64,000 nucleotides of DNA from Streptomyces sp. R33 (GCF_041200175.1 NZ_CP165727.1:4042501-4106500); one strand, 5' to 3'; numbered from the stretch's first letter, positions 31,995-41,173 are shown. Notes: generated from the sequence alone by a model not told the origin. Program-made: numbers and translations.

Positions 31995-33116
31995 TTACGC
32001 GTGGAGGTACGCCGTGAAGGCCCCGACCGCCTCGGTCACGTCCTGCGGGGTCCAGGTGAGGCCCGGGGAGGTGATCTCCAGTTCCGTCGCCGAGACGCCC
32101 GGGACCACCGTCGGGGACCAGCGGCGGAAGAGGACCGTGCCCGTCTCCTCCGCCAGGCGGATCCCCGCCTCCGTCAGGCGGTCCGCCCCGTAGGGCAGCC
32201 ACACCTGGAACTGGTGCGTGTGCGGGACCTCCGGGTTGATGCGGAACCAGGGGACCTGGGCCGACTCCAGCGCGGAGCCCAGCGCCGCCGCCACCACGCG
32301 CGCCTGGGCCACGTACGACGGCAGGCGCGGGAGCTCCCGGTCCAGGCCGGCCAGCGCCGACAGCGCCTGCGGGAACTGGCGGAAGATCTGGCCCCCGTAC
32401 CGGTGGCGCCAGACCTTCGCCTCCGAGATCAGCGACGAGGAGCCCGCCAGGGCCGCGCCGCTCAGGCCGCCGAGGGACTTGTAGAAGGACACGTACACCG
32501 AGTCCGCGAGCCCCGCGATCTCCGGCAGCGGCCGCCCGAAGTGCACCGTCGACTCCCACAGCCGCGCCCCGTCGAAGTGCACCACCGCATCCCGTTCGCG
32601 GGCGGCGTCGACCAGCGCCTCCAGCTCCTCCCAGGTGGGGAGCAGGAAGCCCGCGTCGCGCAGCGGGAGCTCCAGCATCAGCGTGCCGAAGGGCTCGGCC
32701 AGCGCCTCGACCTCCTCGGCCGTCGGCTGGCGCGGGTCCTTCGTGGGGTGCACCGTGCGCAGGCCGGAGACCAGCGACAGCGCCCCGCCCTCCCACAGCT
32801 CCGGATGACTCATCGGGTGCAGCGCGACCACCGGGTTCCCGGTCCGCCCGGCCCAGCAGCGCAGCGCGATCTGCTGGGCCATCGTCCCCGACGGGAAGAA
32901 CGCCGCGTCCTCGGTGCCCAGCAGCTCCGCGACCCGCCGCTCGAGCCGGGTCACCACGCCGTCCCCGTACAGGTCGGCCGGCTCGTCGGGATCCGGCGCC
33001 GCCAGCCCCGACAGCAGCTCACCGACCGTCGCCTCGCGCAGGCTGCGGGAGAGCATCCGCTCGGCCCCGCGTCCCGCCGCCACCAGCCGCTTCGTCAGAT
33101 CGTCGTCACCAGTCAT
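31995..33116 (-). CDS. PLP-dependent low-specificity threonine aldolase family protein
   Basis: A 373-aa fold-type I PLP enzyme of the beta-eliminating lyase/threonine aldolase family, which cleaves L-threonine or L-allo-threonine to glycine and acetaldehyde. Visible marks are FFPSGTMAQQIALRCW (cofactor phosphate region), VHFDGARLWES (the Asp contacting the pyridine N) and VYVSFYKSLGGLSGAALAG, where the Lys forms the Schiff base. The ATG at 33116 is chosen because the sequence upstream is not conserved; GGGGG precedes it. It is divergent from the cofactor operon with 98 bp between. The exact substrate is inferred from family only. Confidence 0.9.
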   Translation of the reverse strand: MTGDDDLTKRLVAAGRGAERMLSRSLREATVGELLSGLAAPDPDEPADLYGDGVVTRLERRVAELLGTEDAAFFPSGTMAQQIALRCWAGRTGNPVVALHPMSHPELWEGGALSLVSGLRTVHPTKDPRQPTAEEVEALAEPFGTLMLELPLRDAGFLLPTWEELEALVDAARERDAVVHFDGARLWESTVHFGRPLPEIAGLADSVYVSFYKSLGGLSGAALAGSSSLISEAKVWRHRYGGQIFRQFPQALSALAGLDRELPRLPSYVAQARVVAAALGSALESAQVPWFRINPEVPHTHQFQVWLPYGADRLTEAGIRLAEETGTVLFRRWSPTVVPGVSATELEITSPGLTWTPQDVTEAVGAFTAYLHA

Positions 33117-33214
33117 GCCCCCGATCATCGCCGACCGGCCAACACGCCCAGGGGCTAGCATGGCGGCGTATCGTCCGGTACCCCCCGCGGACTGGAACGG
33201 AAGGCCCTCCCCGC

Positions 33215-34120
33215 GTGAACTCATCCCAGCAACCGCGCCCCGCCCGGCTCACCGTCGGCGTCGTCGGCGCAGGCCGGGTCGGCCCCGCGCTGGCCCGTGC
33301 GCTCCAGCAGGCCGGGCACCGGCCGGTCGCCGTGTCCGGCGTCTCCGACGCCTCCCGCCGCCGCGCCGAGCGGATGCTGCCCGACGTGCCGCTCGTACCG
33401 CCCGCGCAGGTACTGGAGCTGGCCGACCTGGTGCTGCTGACCGTGCCCGACGACGCACTGCCGTCGCTCGTCGAGGGGCTCGCCGAAACCGGCGCCGTCC
33501 GGCCCGGCCAGCTCCTCGTGCACACCTCCGGGCGGTACGGGACCGCCGTGCTGGACCCGGCCCGCCGCGCGGGCGCGCTCCCGCTGGCCCTGCACCCCGC
33601 GATGACCTTCACCGGCACCGAGGTCGACGTCCAGCGGCTCGGCGGCTGCTCGTTCGGGGTCACGGCCCCCGAGGAGCTGCGGCTCGCGGCCGAGGCCCTG
33701 GTGATCGAGATGGGCGGGGAGCCCGAGTGGATCGCGGAGGAGAACCGTCCGCTCTACCACGCGGCCCTCGCCCTCGGCGCGAACCACCTGGTCACCCTGG
33801 TCGCCCAGTCGATGGAGCTGCTGGCCAAGGCCGGGGTCGAGCACCCCGACCGGATGCTCGGCCCGCTCCTCGGCGCGGCCCTCGACAACGCCCTGCGCTC
33901 GGGTGACGCGGCGCTGACCGGCCCGGTGGCCCGCGGCGACGCCGGCACGGTCGCCGCGCACGTCTCGGAGCTGCGCAGGCACGCCCCGGCCTCGGTCGCC
34001 GGGTACCTGGCCATGGCCCGCACCACCGCCGACCGGGCCCTCGCGCACGGCCTCCTCAAGCCCGAACTCGCCGAGGACCTGCTCGGCGTACTCGCCGATC
34101 CCGAGGGTGGGGACCAGTGA
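33215..34120 (+). CDS. Rossmann-fold DUF2520 protein, putative ketopantoate-reductase-like
   Basis: A 301-aa NAD(P)-binding protein: TVGVVGAGRVGPALARALQQAG at the start (GxGxxG), LADLVLLTVPDDAL, and a C-terminal DUF2520 helical domain (EWIAEENRPLYHAALALGANHLVTLVAQSMELLAKAGVE). The fold is that of 6-phosphogluconate dehydrogenase-like and ketopantoate reductase enzymes. It is the first gene of the panC-nadB-nadC-coaX operon, with its stop overlapping the panC GTG; this linkage is what suggests a role in pantoate supply. The start is a GTG; GGAAGG lies 11 nt upstream. Confidence 0.88.
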   Translation: MNSSQQPRPARLTVGVVGAGRVGPALARALQQAGHRPVAVSGVSDASRRRAERMLPDVPLVPPAQVLELADLVLLTVPDDALPSLVEGLAETGAVRPGQLLVHTSGRYGTAVLDPARRAGALPLALHPAMTFTGTEVDVQRLGGCSFGVTAPEELRLAAEALVIEMGGEPEWIAEENRPLYHAALALGANHLVTLVAQSMELLAKAGVEHPDRMLGPLLGAALDNALRSGDAALTGPVARGDAGTVAAHVSELRRHAPASVAGYLAMARTTADRALAHGLLKPELAEDLLGVLADPEGGDQ

Positions 34121-35127
34121 CCGAGCTGCTGCTGATCGACACCGCGGAGGAGCTGCACAAGCTCCCGCGCACCGCGGGCGGCCCCCGCGCCGTCGTGATG
34201 ACCATGGGCGCCCTCCACGAGGGCCACGCCACCCTGATCCGTGCCGCCCGCGAACGGGCCGGGGCCCAGGGCCAGGTCGTGGTCACCGTCTTCGTGAACC
34301 CGCTGCAGTTCGGGGCGAACGAGGACCTCGACCGCTACCCCCGCACCCTCGACGCCGACCTGGGGATCGCCCGGGAGGCCGGCGCCGACGCCGTGTTCGC
34401 CCCGGCCGTCGACGAGGTCTACCCCGGCGGCGACCCCCAGGTGCGGATCAGCGCCGGCCCGATGGGCGAGCGCCTCGAAGGGGCCACCCGGCCCGGCCAC
34501 TTCGACGGCATGCTGACCGTCGTCGCCAAGCTGCTCCACCTCACCCGCCCCGACCTGGCCCTCTTCGGCCAGAAGGACGCGCAGCAACTCGCCCTGATCC
34601 GGCGGATGGTGACCGACCTGAACTTCCCCGTCGAGGTGGTCGGCGTACCGACCGTCCGCGAGGAGGACGGGCTGGCGCTGTCCTCCCGCAACCGGTACCT
34701 CTCCGCCCAGGAGCGCCGCAGCGCCCTGGCCCTGTCCCGCGCCCTGTTCGCCGGGCAGGACCGGCTCGCCGCGCAGGCCGCGCTGCTCGCCCGCGCCGAG
34801 GCCTCCCCGGCCAGCGACGAGCGGGCCACCGCCCTGGCCCGGCTCGGCGAGATCCGGGCCTCCGCCGATGCGCACGCCGTGTCCGCCGCGTCCGCCGCCG
34901 GCACCGGCCTGCCGGAGGCCGTACGGGCCGCCGCCCGGCACGTCCTGGAGGAGGCGGGCCGGCACGACCCGCCGCTGCTGCTGGACTATCTGGCACTGGT
35001 GGATCCGCAGGACTTCACCGATGTCGGCCCCGACTTCACCGGGCAGGCCGTGCTGGCCGTCGCCGCGAAGGTGGGGACGACCCGGCTGATCGACAACATC
35101 CCATTGGAGTTCGGAGCACACACGTGA
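34117..35127 (+). CDS. panC: Pantothenate synthetase (pantoate-beta-alanine ligase)
   Basis: Joins pantoate and beta-alanine using ATP to give pantothenate, the CoA precursor. The 336-aa protein has the nucleotidyltransferase motif MGALHEGHATLI, FVNPLQFGANEDLDRYPR, LFGQKDAQQL and the KMSKS-like SSRNRYLS. It is longer than the usual ~290 aa because of an Ala-rich insert (about 215-265). The GTG start overlaps the preceding TGA (GTGA), and its own stop overlaps the nadB start, so the cluster is translated as a chain. Confidence 0.96.
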   Translation: MTELLLIDTAEELHKLPRTAGGPRAVVMTMGALHEGHATLIRAARERAGAQGQVVVTVFVNPLQFGANEDLDRYPRTLDADLGIAREAGADAVFAPAVDEVYPGGDPQVRISAGPMGERLEGATRPGHFDGMLTVVAKLLHLTRPDLALFGQKDAQQLALIRRMVTDLNFPVEVVGVPTVREEDGLALSSRNRYLSAQERRSALALSRALFAGQDRLAAQAALLARAEASPASDERATALARLGEIRASADAHAVSAASAAGTGLPEAVRAAARHVLEEAGRHDPPLLLDYLALVDPQDFTDVGPDFTGQAVLAVAAKVGTTRLIDNIPLEFGAHT

Positions 35128-36848
35128 GCACCCCAGGCACAGGTACCGGCATACGGCTGCACGCCAACGCCCCCGGCTGGGCCGTCGACGCCGACGTCGT
35201 GGTCGTCGGCTCCGGCGTCGCCGGCCTGACCGCCGCACTGCGCTGCGCCGCCGCGGGCCGCCGCACGGTCGTGGTCACCAAGGCCCGGCTCGACGACGGC
35301 TCCACCCGCTGGGCGCAGGGCGGCATCGCCGCGGCGCTCGGCGACGGCGACACCCCCGAGCAGCACCTGGACGACACGCTGGTCGCGGGCGCCGGGCTGT
35401 GCGACGAGGCCGCCGTACGGCTCCTCGTCACCGAGGGGCCGGACGCCGTGCGCCGCCTCATCGCCACCGGGGCCGTCTTCGACACCTCCGCCGAGACCGG
35501 CGAGATAGAACTGACCCGCGAGGGCGGCCACCACCGCCGCCGGATCGCGCACGCGGGCGGCGACGCCACCGGCGCCGAGATCTCCCGGGCGCTGGTCGAG
35601 GCCGTCCAGGCGGCCGGCATCGAGACCGTCGAGAACGCCCTCGTACTGGACCTGCTGCAGGACGCGCAGGGCCGTACGGCCGGTGTCACCCTGCACGTCA
35701 TGGGCGAGGGCCAGCACGACGGCGTCGGCGCGGTCCACGCGCCCGCCGTGATCCTGGCGACCGGCGGCATGGGCCAGGTCTTCTCGGCCACCACCAACCC
35801 GTCGGTGTCCACCGGCGACGGGGTGGCGCTCGCCCTGCGGGCCGGGGCCGAGGTCTCCGACCTGGAGTTCGTCCAGTTCCACCCGACCGTGCTCTTCCTG
35901 GGCCCGGACGCCGAGGGCCAGCAGCCCCTGGTGTCGGAGGCGGTCCGCGGCGAGGGGGCGTACCTGGTCGACGGCGACGGAGTCCGCTTCATGGTCGGGC
36001 AGCACGAGCTGGCCGAGCTGGCCCCGCGCGACATCGTCGCCAAGGGCATCATGCGCCGCATGCAGGAGCAGGGCGCGCAGCACATGTACCTGGACGCCCG
36101 GCACTTCGGGGCGCAGATGTGGGAGCAGCGCTTCCCGACCATCCTCGCCGCCTGCCGCGCCCACGGCATCGACCCGGTGACCGAGCCCATCCCGGTCGCG
36201 CCCGCCGCGCACTACGCCTCCGGCGGCGTACGGACCGACCTGCACGGCCGTACCACCGTCCCCGGCCTGTACGCGTGCGGCGAGGTGGCGTGCACCGGCG
36301 TGCACGGCGCGAACCGGCTGGCCTCCAACTCCCTGCTGGAGGGCCTGGTCTTCGCCGAGCGCATCGCCGACGACATCGTCGCGGGCACGCCCGCCGGCAC
36401 CGGCCCGGGCATCCCGGTCCCCGCGACCGGCCCGCTGCAGCCCGCCGAGGCGCGGTACGAGGTCCAGCGCATCATGACGGAGGGCGCGGGCGTGCTCCGC
36501 TCCGCCGAGTCCCTGCGCACGGCGGCCGCCGCCCTCGAGGACCTGTACGCGACGGCGCTGACGGCGCTGGAGAGCGACGGGAAGACCGCCGTGCCCGGCA
36601 CCGAGACCTGGGAGGCCACGAACCTGCTGTGCGTGGCCCGGGTCCTGGTCGCCGCCGCCCTGCGCCGCGAGGAGACCCGCGGCTGCCACTGGCGCGAGGA
36701 CCACCCCGACCGGGACGACGCCGCCTGGCGCCGCCACCTCGTCGTCCGGCTGTCCGCCACCGAGAAGCGGGCGCTGGTCGTCACCCCCACCGACTCCGCG
36801 GGCTTTCCGTCCGTACAGCACCCCCTGAGCCAGGAGCAGTCATCGTGA
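35124..36848 (+). CDS. nadB: L-aspartate oxidase
   Basis: FAD enzyme that oxidises L-aspartate to iminoaspartate, the first step of de novo NAD synthesis. The 574-aa protein has the FAD-binding VVVVGSGVAGLTAALRCAAAG, TRWAQGGIAAALGDGD, the fumarate reductase-type HPTVLF, the active-site region LVSEAVRGEGAYLV and GLYACGEVACTGVHGANRLASNSLLEGLVF. It starts at a GTG overlapping the panC stop. The next enzyme, quinolinate synthase NadA, is not in this operon and must be elsewhere. Confidence 0.96.
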   Translation: MSTPGTGTGIRLHANAPGWAVDADVVVVGSGVAGLTAALRCAAAGRRTVVVTKARLDDGSTRWAQGGIAAALGDGDTPEQHLDDTLVAGAGLCDEAAVRLLVTEGPDAVRRLIATGAVFDTSAETGEIELTREGGHHRRRIAHAGGDATGAEISRALVEAVQAAGIETVENALVLDLLQDAQGRTAGVTLHVMGEGQHDGVGAVHAPAVILATGGMGQVFSATTNPSVSTGDGVALALRAGAEVSDLEFVQFHPTVLFLGPDAEGQQPLVSEAVRGEGAYLVDGDGVRFMVGQHELAELAPRDIVAKGIMRRMQEQGAQHMYLDARHFGAQMWEQRFPTILAACRAHGIDPVTEPIPVAPAAHYASGGVRTDLHGRTTVPGLYACGEVACTGVHGANRLASNSLLEGLVFAERIADDIVAGTPAGTGPGIPVPATGPLQPAEARYEVQRIMTEGAGVLRSAESLRTAAAALEDLYATALTALESDGKTAVPGTETWEATNLLCVARVLVAAALRREETRGCHWREDHPDRDDAAWRRHLVVRLSATEKRALVVTPTDSAGFPSVQHPLSQEQSS

Positions 36849-37843
36849 GCACCCCCGAACAGCACGACCACGAGCACGAGCACGCGGAGCTGCCGCTCCT
36901 CGACGAGTCCGCGGGCGGCTGCGGCGACGACTGCGGCTGCGGCGACGGCGAGGAGAGCGGCCTGGACCCGGCGCTGGCCCAGCTGCTGGCCGACGCCGGC
37001 CTGGACCCGATCGAGGTCGAGGACATCGCCCACATGGCGATCTCCGAGGACCTCGACGGCGGGGTCGACGTGACCACGGTGGCCACCGTCCCCGAGGACG
37101 CCGTCGCGCACGCCGACTTCACCGCCCGCGAGGCGGGCACGGTCGCCGGCCTGCGCGTCGCCGAGGCCGTGCTCTCGGTGGTCTGCGAGGACGAGTTCGA
37201 GGTCGAGCGGCACGTCGAGGACGGCGACCGCGTGCAGCCGGGCCAGGTGCTGCTGACGGTCAAGGCCCGCACCCGGGACCTGCTCACGGGTGAGCGCAGC
37301 GCGCTGAACCTGCTGTGCCTGATGTCGGGCATCGCGACGGCGACCCGCAAGTGGGCCGACGAGCTGGAGGGCACCGGGGCGAAGGTCCGCGACACCCGCA
37401 AGACCACGCCGGGCCTGCGCTCCCTGGAGAAGTACGCGGTGCGCTGCGGCGGCGGTGTCAACCACCGGATGTCGCTGTCGGACGCGGCGCTGGTCAAGGA
37501 CAACCACGTGATCGCGGCGGGCGGTGTCGCGGAGGCGTTCAAGGCCGTCCGCGAGCAGTTCCCCGACCTGCCGATCGAGGTCGAGGTGGACACCCTCCAG
37601 CAGGTGCGCGAGGCCCTGGACGCGGGCGCGGATCTGATCCTGCTCGACAACTTCACGCCGATCGAGACCGAGGAGGCCGTCGCGCTGGTCCACGGCCGCG
37701 CGGTGCTGGAGTCCTCGGGCCGCCTGACCATGGCCAACGCCCGTACGTACGCGGAGACCGGCGTCGACTACCTCGCGGTCGGCGGGCTCACGCACTCGTC
37801 CCCGATCCTGGACATCGGCCTGGACCTGCGCGAGGAGCGGTAA
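36845..37843 (+). CDS. nadC: Nicotinate-nucleotide pyrophosphorylase with His/Cys-rich leader
   Basis: Quinolinate phosphoribosyltransferase, making nicotinate mononucleotide from quinolinate and PRPP. The 332-aa protein is about 40 residues longer than typical NadC. The extra N-terminus carries HDHEHEHAE followed by CGDDCGCGDGEE, a likely metal-binding stretch. The catalytic part is normal: SEDLDGGVDVTT, the PRPP and quinolinate-binding RDTRKTTPGLRSLEKYAV, GGGVNHRMSLSDAALVKDNH and LDNFTP. The GTG overlaps the nadB stop, and the TAA overlaps the coaX ATG. Confidence 0.95.
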   Translation: MSTPEQHDHEHEHAELPLLDESAGGCGDDCGCGDGEESGLDPALAQLLADAGLDPIEVEDIAHMAISEDLDGGVDVTTVATVPEDAVAHADFTAREAGTVAGLRVAEAVLSVVCEDEFEVERHVEDGDRVQPGQVLLTVKARTRDLLTGERSALNLLCLMSGIATATRKWADELEGTGAKVRDTRKTTPGLRSLEKYAVRCGGGVNHRMSLSDAALVKDNHVIAAGGVAEAFKAVREQFPDLPIEVEVDTLQQVREALDAGADLILLDNFTPIETEEAVALVHGRAVLESSGRLTMANARTYAETGVDYLAVGGLTHSSPILDIGLDLREER

Positions 37844-38652
37844 TGCTGCTGACCATCGACGTCGGCAACACCCACACCGTGCTCGGCCTGTTCGACGGCG
37901 AAGAGATCGTCGAACACTGGCGCATCTCCACCGACCCGCGCCGCACGGCCGACGAGATGGCCGTCCTGATGCAGGGCCTGATGGGCATGCACCCGATGCT
38001 CGGCAGCGAGCTGGGCGACGGCATCCACGGCATCGCGATCTGCTCGACGGTCCCGTCGGTGCTGCACGAGCTCCGCGAGGTGACCCGCCGCTACTACGGC
38101 GATGTCCCCGCGGTGCTCGTCGAGCCGGGCATCAAGACGGGTGTGCCGATCCTGATGGACAACCCCAAGGAGGTCGGCGCGGACCGCATCATCAACGCGG
38201 TCGCCGCCGTCGAGCTCTACGGCGGCCCGGCGATCGTGGTCGACTTCGGTACGGCGACCACCTTCGACGCGGTCTCCGCGAAGGGCGAGTACGTGGGCGG
38301 GGTGATCTCCCCGGGCATCGAGATCTCGATGGAGGCCCTCGGCGTACGGGGCGCCCAGCTCCGCAAGATCGAGCTGGCGCGGCCGCGCAACGTGATCGGC
38401 AAGTCCACGGTCGAGGCGATGCAGTCGGGCGTGGTCTACGGCTTCGCGGGCCAGGTCGACGGGGTCGTCACGCGGATGGCCAAGGAGCTGGCCGGCCCGC
38501 ACGGCGACCCGGGTGACGTCCGCGTGATCGCCACCGGCGGCCTGGCGCCGATGGTCCTCGGCGAGTCCTCGGTCATCGACGACCACGAGCCGTGGCTGAC
38601 CCTGATCGGGCTGCGCCTGGTCTACGAGCGCAACGCGCCGAACTTCGACTGA
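37843..38652 (+). CDS. coaX: Type III pantothenate kinase
   Basis: Phosphorylates pantothenate in the first step of CoA synthesis. The 269-aa protein is of the acetate-kinase/actin-like fold: MLLTIDVGNTHTVLGLFDG (phosphate 1 motif), VGADRIINAVAA, VVDFGTATTFDAVSAKGEYVGGVISPG and IATGGLAPMV. This class needs a monovalent cation and is not inhibited by CoA. The ATG overlaps the nadC TAA (TAATG). It closes the operon; a strong hairpin follows. Confidence 0.96.
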   Translation: MLLTIDVGNTHTVLGLFDGEEIVEHWRISTDPRRTADEMAVLMQGLMGMHPMLGSELGDGIHGIAICSTVPSVLHELREVTRRYYGDVPAVLVEPGIKTGVPILMDNPKEVGADRIINAVAAVELYGGPAIVVDFGTATTFDAVSAKGEYVGGVISPGIEISMEALGVRGAQLRKIELARPRNVIGKSTVEAMQSGVVYGFAGQVDGVVTRMAKELAGPHGDPGDVRVIATGGLAPMVLGESSVIDDHEPWLTLIGLRLVYERNAPNFD

Positions 38653-38660
38653 GGCCCTCG

Positions 38661-38694
38661 GTACGCCGCCGCCGCCCGCCGGGCGGCGGCGTAC
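38661..38694 (+). terminator. Hairpin terminator of the cofactor operon
   Basis: GTACGCCGCCGCC (38661-38673) pairs with GGCGGCGGCGTAC (38682-38694) as a 13-bp perfect stem 8 nt after the coaX stop. No T-tract follows. Confidence 0.8.
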
Positions 38695-38786
38695 TGCGGC
38701 GTCTCACTCATCGCCGTTCTGAAGACTCGGGTTCGACCTGATGAATTAGCTTGGGCCCAACTCGTCGACAGGCACAGGACGGTCAT

Positions 38787-39524
38787 ATGGCCCGGGACAC
38801 GGCGTACTTGAAGGTGGCCGACGCGCTGCGCGCGCGCATCCGGGCCGAGGAGTGGCCCGTCGGCGCCAAGCTGCCGTCCCGGTCCCGGTTCGCCGAGGAG
38901 TACGCGGTCGGGCAGAGCGTCACGCAGCGCGCCCTGGAGCTGCTGATCATCGAGGGGCTCCTGGAAGGCCGCGCCGGCTCGGGCACGTACCGGTGCGAAC
39001 CGCGCGAGCGGCTGCGCATAGTCCGCTCCCGGCGGCGCCGGCTGGCCGGGCTCGGCGGCGCGGGCGTGACCTGGGAGTCGCATTCCGCGGCCCGGACGCC
39101 GGCGCCGGAGCGGATCGCGGAGCGCCTCGCCGTCCCGCCGGGCGACCCGTGCGTGCTCACCACGTACGAGTTCCTGTCCGAGGGCCGGCCGGTGGAGATC
39201 TGCGAGTCCTGGGAGCCGATGGCGGTCACGGACGGCACCCCGGTCGTCCTGCCGGAGGCGGGCCCGTTCAAGGGCGCCGGAGTCATCGAGCGGATGCGCT
39301 CGATCGGCGTGCTGGTCGCCTCTTCGCTGGAGGTCCCCCGCCCGGCGCGGGCGAACCAGCGGCAGGCCAATCTGCTCGGCATCAGCGTCGGCGACCTGAT
39401 CACCGAGATCGAGCGGACGTACTACGCGACGGACGGCCGGGCGGTGGAGACCGCCGACATCGTGGTCGCCGACCGCCGCTCCGAGATCGCGTACGAGATC
39501 GACTTCCACCCCGGGGACCGCTGA
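38787..39524 (+). CDS. GntR/HutC family transcriptional regulator
   Basis: A 245-aa regulator. The N-terminal winged helix (AYLKVADALRARIRAEEWPVGAKLPSRSRFAEEYAVGQSVTQRALELLIIEGLLEGRAGSGTYR) is joined to a UTRA-type ligand domain (about 85-240; VLTTYEFLSEGRPVEICESWEP, RTYYATDGRAVETADIVVA) that in HutC relatives binds small metabolites. The ATG at 38787 is chosen because conserved sequence begins there. It stands after the cofactor operon terminator; whether it regulates that operon cannot be told. It is convergent with the small gene at 39535. Confidence 0.92.
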   Translation: MARDTAYLKVADALRARIRAEEWPVGAKLPSRSRFAEEYAVGQSVTQRALELLIIEGLLEGRAGSGTYRCEPRERLRIVRSRRRRLAGLGGAGVTWESHSAARTPAPERIAERLAVPPGDPCVLTTYEFLSEGRPVEICESWEPMAVTDGTPVVLPEAGPFKGAGVIERMRSIGVLVASSLEVPRPARANQRQANLLGISVGDLITEIERTYYATDGRAVETADIVVADRRSEIAYEIDFHPGDR

Positions 39525-39534
39525 CCGGGCCGCA

Positions 39535-39744
39535 TCACGTGCGCCCGGGGACGTGGCCCAGCCGGCGCAGGGTGGCCCACCAGGGGTGCCGGGCCGCCCG
39601 GCCGTCGAGGACCGCCCGGAACTGGGCGTACGTACGGGCCGAGCGCAGGACGGCGACGTCGTCGCGGCCCGGCGGCGGGGGCATCGGGGCGCCCTGCTGG
39701 GAGGCGCGGTAGGTGTCGATGAGGTACTGCTCGATCGCTGTCAT
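39535..39744 (-). CDS. Small conserved hypothetical protein
   Basis: A 69-aa protein, MTAIEQYLIDTYRASQQGAP at the start, then a Pro-rich turn (MPPPPGRDD) and RTYAQFRAVLDGRAARHPWWATLRRLG. The ATG has GGGTGGAGG just upstream, an excellent ribosome site, and codon bias is genome-like, so I treat it as real. No family function is recognised. It lies between the GntR gene (convergent) and the ArsR-type gene (divergent, about 110 bp). Confidence 0.78.
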   Translation of the reverse strand: MTAIEQYLIDTYRASQQGAPMPPPPGRDDVAVLRSARTYAQFRAVLDGRAARHPWWATLRRLGHVPGRT

Positions 39745-39852
39745 GCCTCCACCCTGGACCTGCTCGGGCCACCCCGCACGACGATTGACGCTCCGCGTCA
39801 ATTGACCCGTGTCAGTCCAGGTCACAGGGGTCCGACAGGTCAGAATGGGCCG

Positions 39853-40974
39853 ATGAGCGTCACCATCGACATCGCCGGGCTCCCCGCCGGACGCATCCGT
39901 TTCGCGCCCTCTGCGCTCTCCGAGCTCTGCATGACGCTGCACGCCCTGTCGCAGCCCGCCCACCACCCCGGCCTGGCTTCGTGGACCACCGCCACCGCTG
40001 CCGCGCTCGAGCCCTGCCTCGCGGACCGGCTGCTGGAGGGCGATTTCATGTGGCGCAGCTCCTTCTCCGACATCTTCATGGCCTTCGCGGGCATCCCCGG
40101 CGGCAGCGGCCTGCCCGCCTCGACCCTGGCCGAGGAGCTCGACGTACTCGACCGGATGGACGACGAGCGGTTCGTGATGGCCGCCCTGGAGCACTGCTGG
40201 CTGGCGCTGTACAACGAGGGCGGTGGGCCCTCCCCGCTGAAGAATCCGCAGGCCCGGGCCAAGGCGCTGGAGACGGCCGCCGCGCGCGGCCCGCGCCAGC
40301 TGGACTTCTCGCTGCGGCTGCTGGACGACACGGCTTCCGTACGGGTGTGGCTGCGGCGGCTCCTGGAGGACTGCGACGAGGCGTTCTTCGCGGAGACCTG
40401 GCGGCGGATCGAGCCGCAGCAGAGCGCGGACGCCCGGCACAAGACGGAGGTCCTGCGCCGCAAGGGGCTGGCGGCGACGCTGCACGAGGTGTCGCCGGCG
40501 CTGAGCGTCGACGAGGCCGCCACGAGGATCACCGTCGACAAGATGGTCCACGGCTCGGCGACCGCGACGGACCCGGAGATAGGCCCCGGCCTCGTCTTCG
40601 TGCCGACGAACTTCGGCTGGCCGCATCTGCTGGTGCTGCACGCGCCCGGCTGGATACCGGTGGTCCACTATCCGCTCCGCTCCCCCGAACTGCCCGAGCC
40701 GGGCTCGGTGGAGCTGCTCCAGCGGCGGATGGAGGCGCTGGCCCATCCGATGCGGATGATGCTGTGCCGGAGTCTGGCCCGGGCCCCGTACACGACGAGC
40801 GAGCTCGCGACCGTGCACGGGATCACGGCGCCGGAGGTGTCGAGGCACCTGTCGGCGCTGAAGAAGGCGGGCCTGCTGCACACCTGGCGCCAAGGGCGGT
40901 ACGTCCAGCACCAGTTGGACCTGGTCAAGGTGGCCCGGATCGGCTCGGAGTTCATCGAGGGCATCCTGCGCTGA
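39853..40974 (+). CDS. DUF5937 / ArsR-type winged-helix regulator
   Basis: A 373-aa protein. The first ~290 residues are a large helical domain (SALSELCMTLHALSQPAHHPGLASW, GDFMWRSSFSDIFMAFAGIP) of the DUF5937 type; the last ~75 are an ArsR-like winged helix (LLQRRMEALAHPMRMMLCRSLARAPYTTSELATVHGITAPEVSRHLSALKKAGLLHTWRQGRYVQHQLD). No metal-binding Cys pair is seen, so it is likely not a metal sensor. Target genes are unknown. The small gene at 39535 and the peptidase gene at 41174 are its neighbours. Confidence 0.88.
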   Translation: MSVTIDIAGLPAGRIRFAPSALSELCMTLHALSQPAHHPGLASWTTATAAALEPCLADRLLEGDFMWRSSFSDIFMAFAGIPGGSGLPASTLAEELDVLDRMDDERFVMAALEHCWLALYNEGGGPSPLKNPQARAKALETAAARGPRQLDFSLRLLDDTASVRVWLRRLLEDCDEAFFAETWRRIEPQQSADARHKTEVLRRKGLAATLHEVSPALSVDEAATRITVDKMVHGSATATDPEIGPGLVFVPTNFGWPHLLVLHAPGWIPVVHYPLRSPELPEPGSVELLQRRMEALAHPMRMMLCRSLARAPYTTSELATVHGITAPEVSRHLSALKKAGLLHTWRQGRYVQHQLDLVKVARIGSEFIEGILR

Positions 40975-41173
40975 GGCCTCCCGCGGCACAACAGGGCGGA
41001 CGGTGGCCGGATTTCTACGGCGCAGATTCACCGATATGCGGAATTCATCAACCGGAAACAGCGAAAACTCTGGCCAGATCGGTCACCCGGTCTATACCGT
41101 GCGTCCACCGTTCCCCCCGCGTACCGCGCACCGCTTCCGTCTGTCTGCTCGTAGTTGTCGTGGAAGGACCTCC

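Noticed and set aside
35124..37843. Complete de novo NAD operon
   Set aside because: nadB and nadC are present but quinolinate synthase (nadA) is absent from the unit and from the window.
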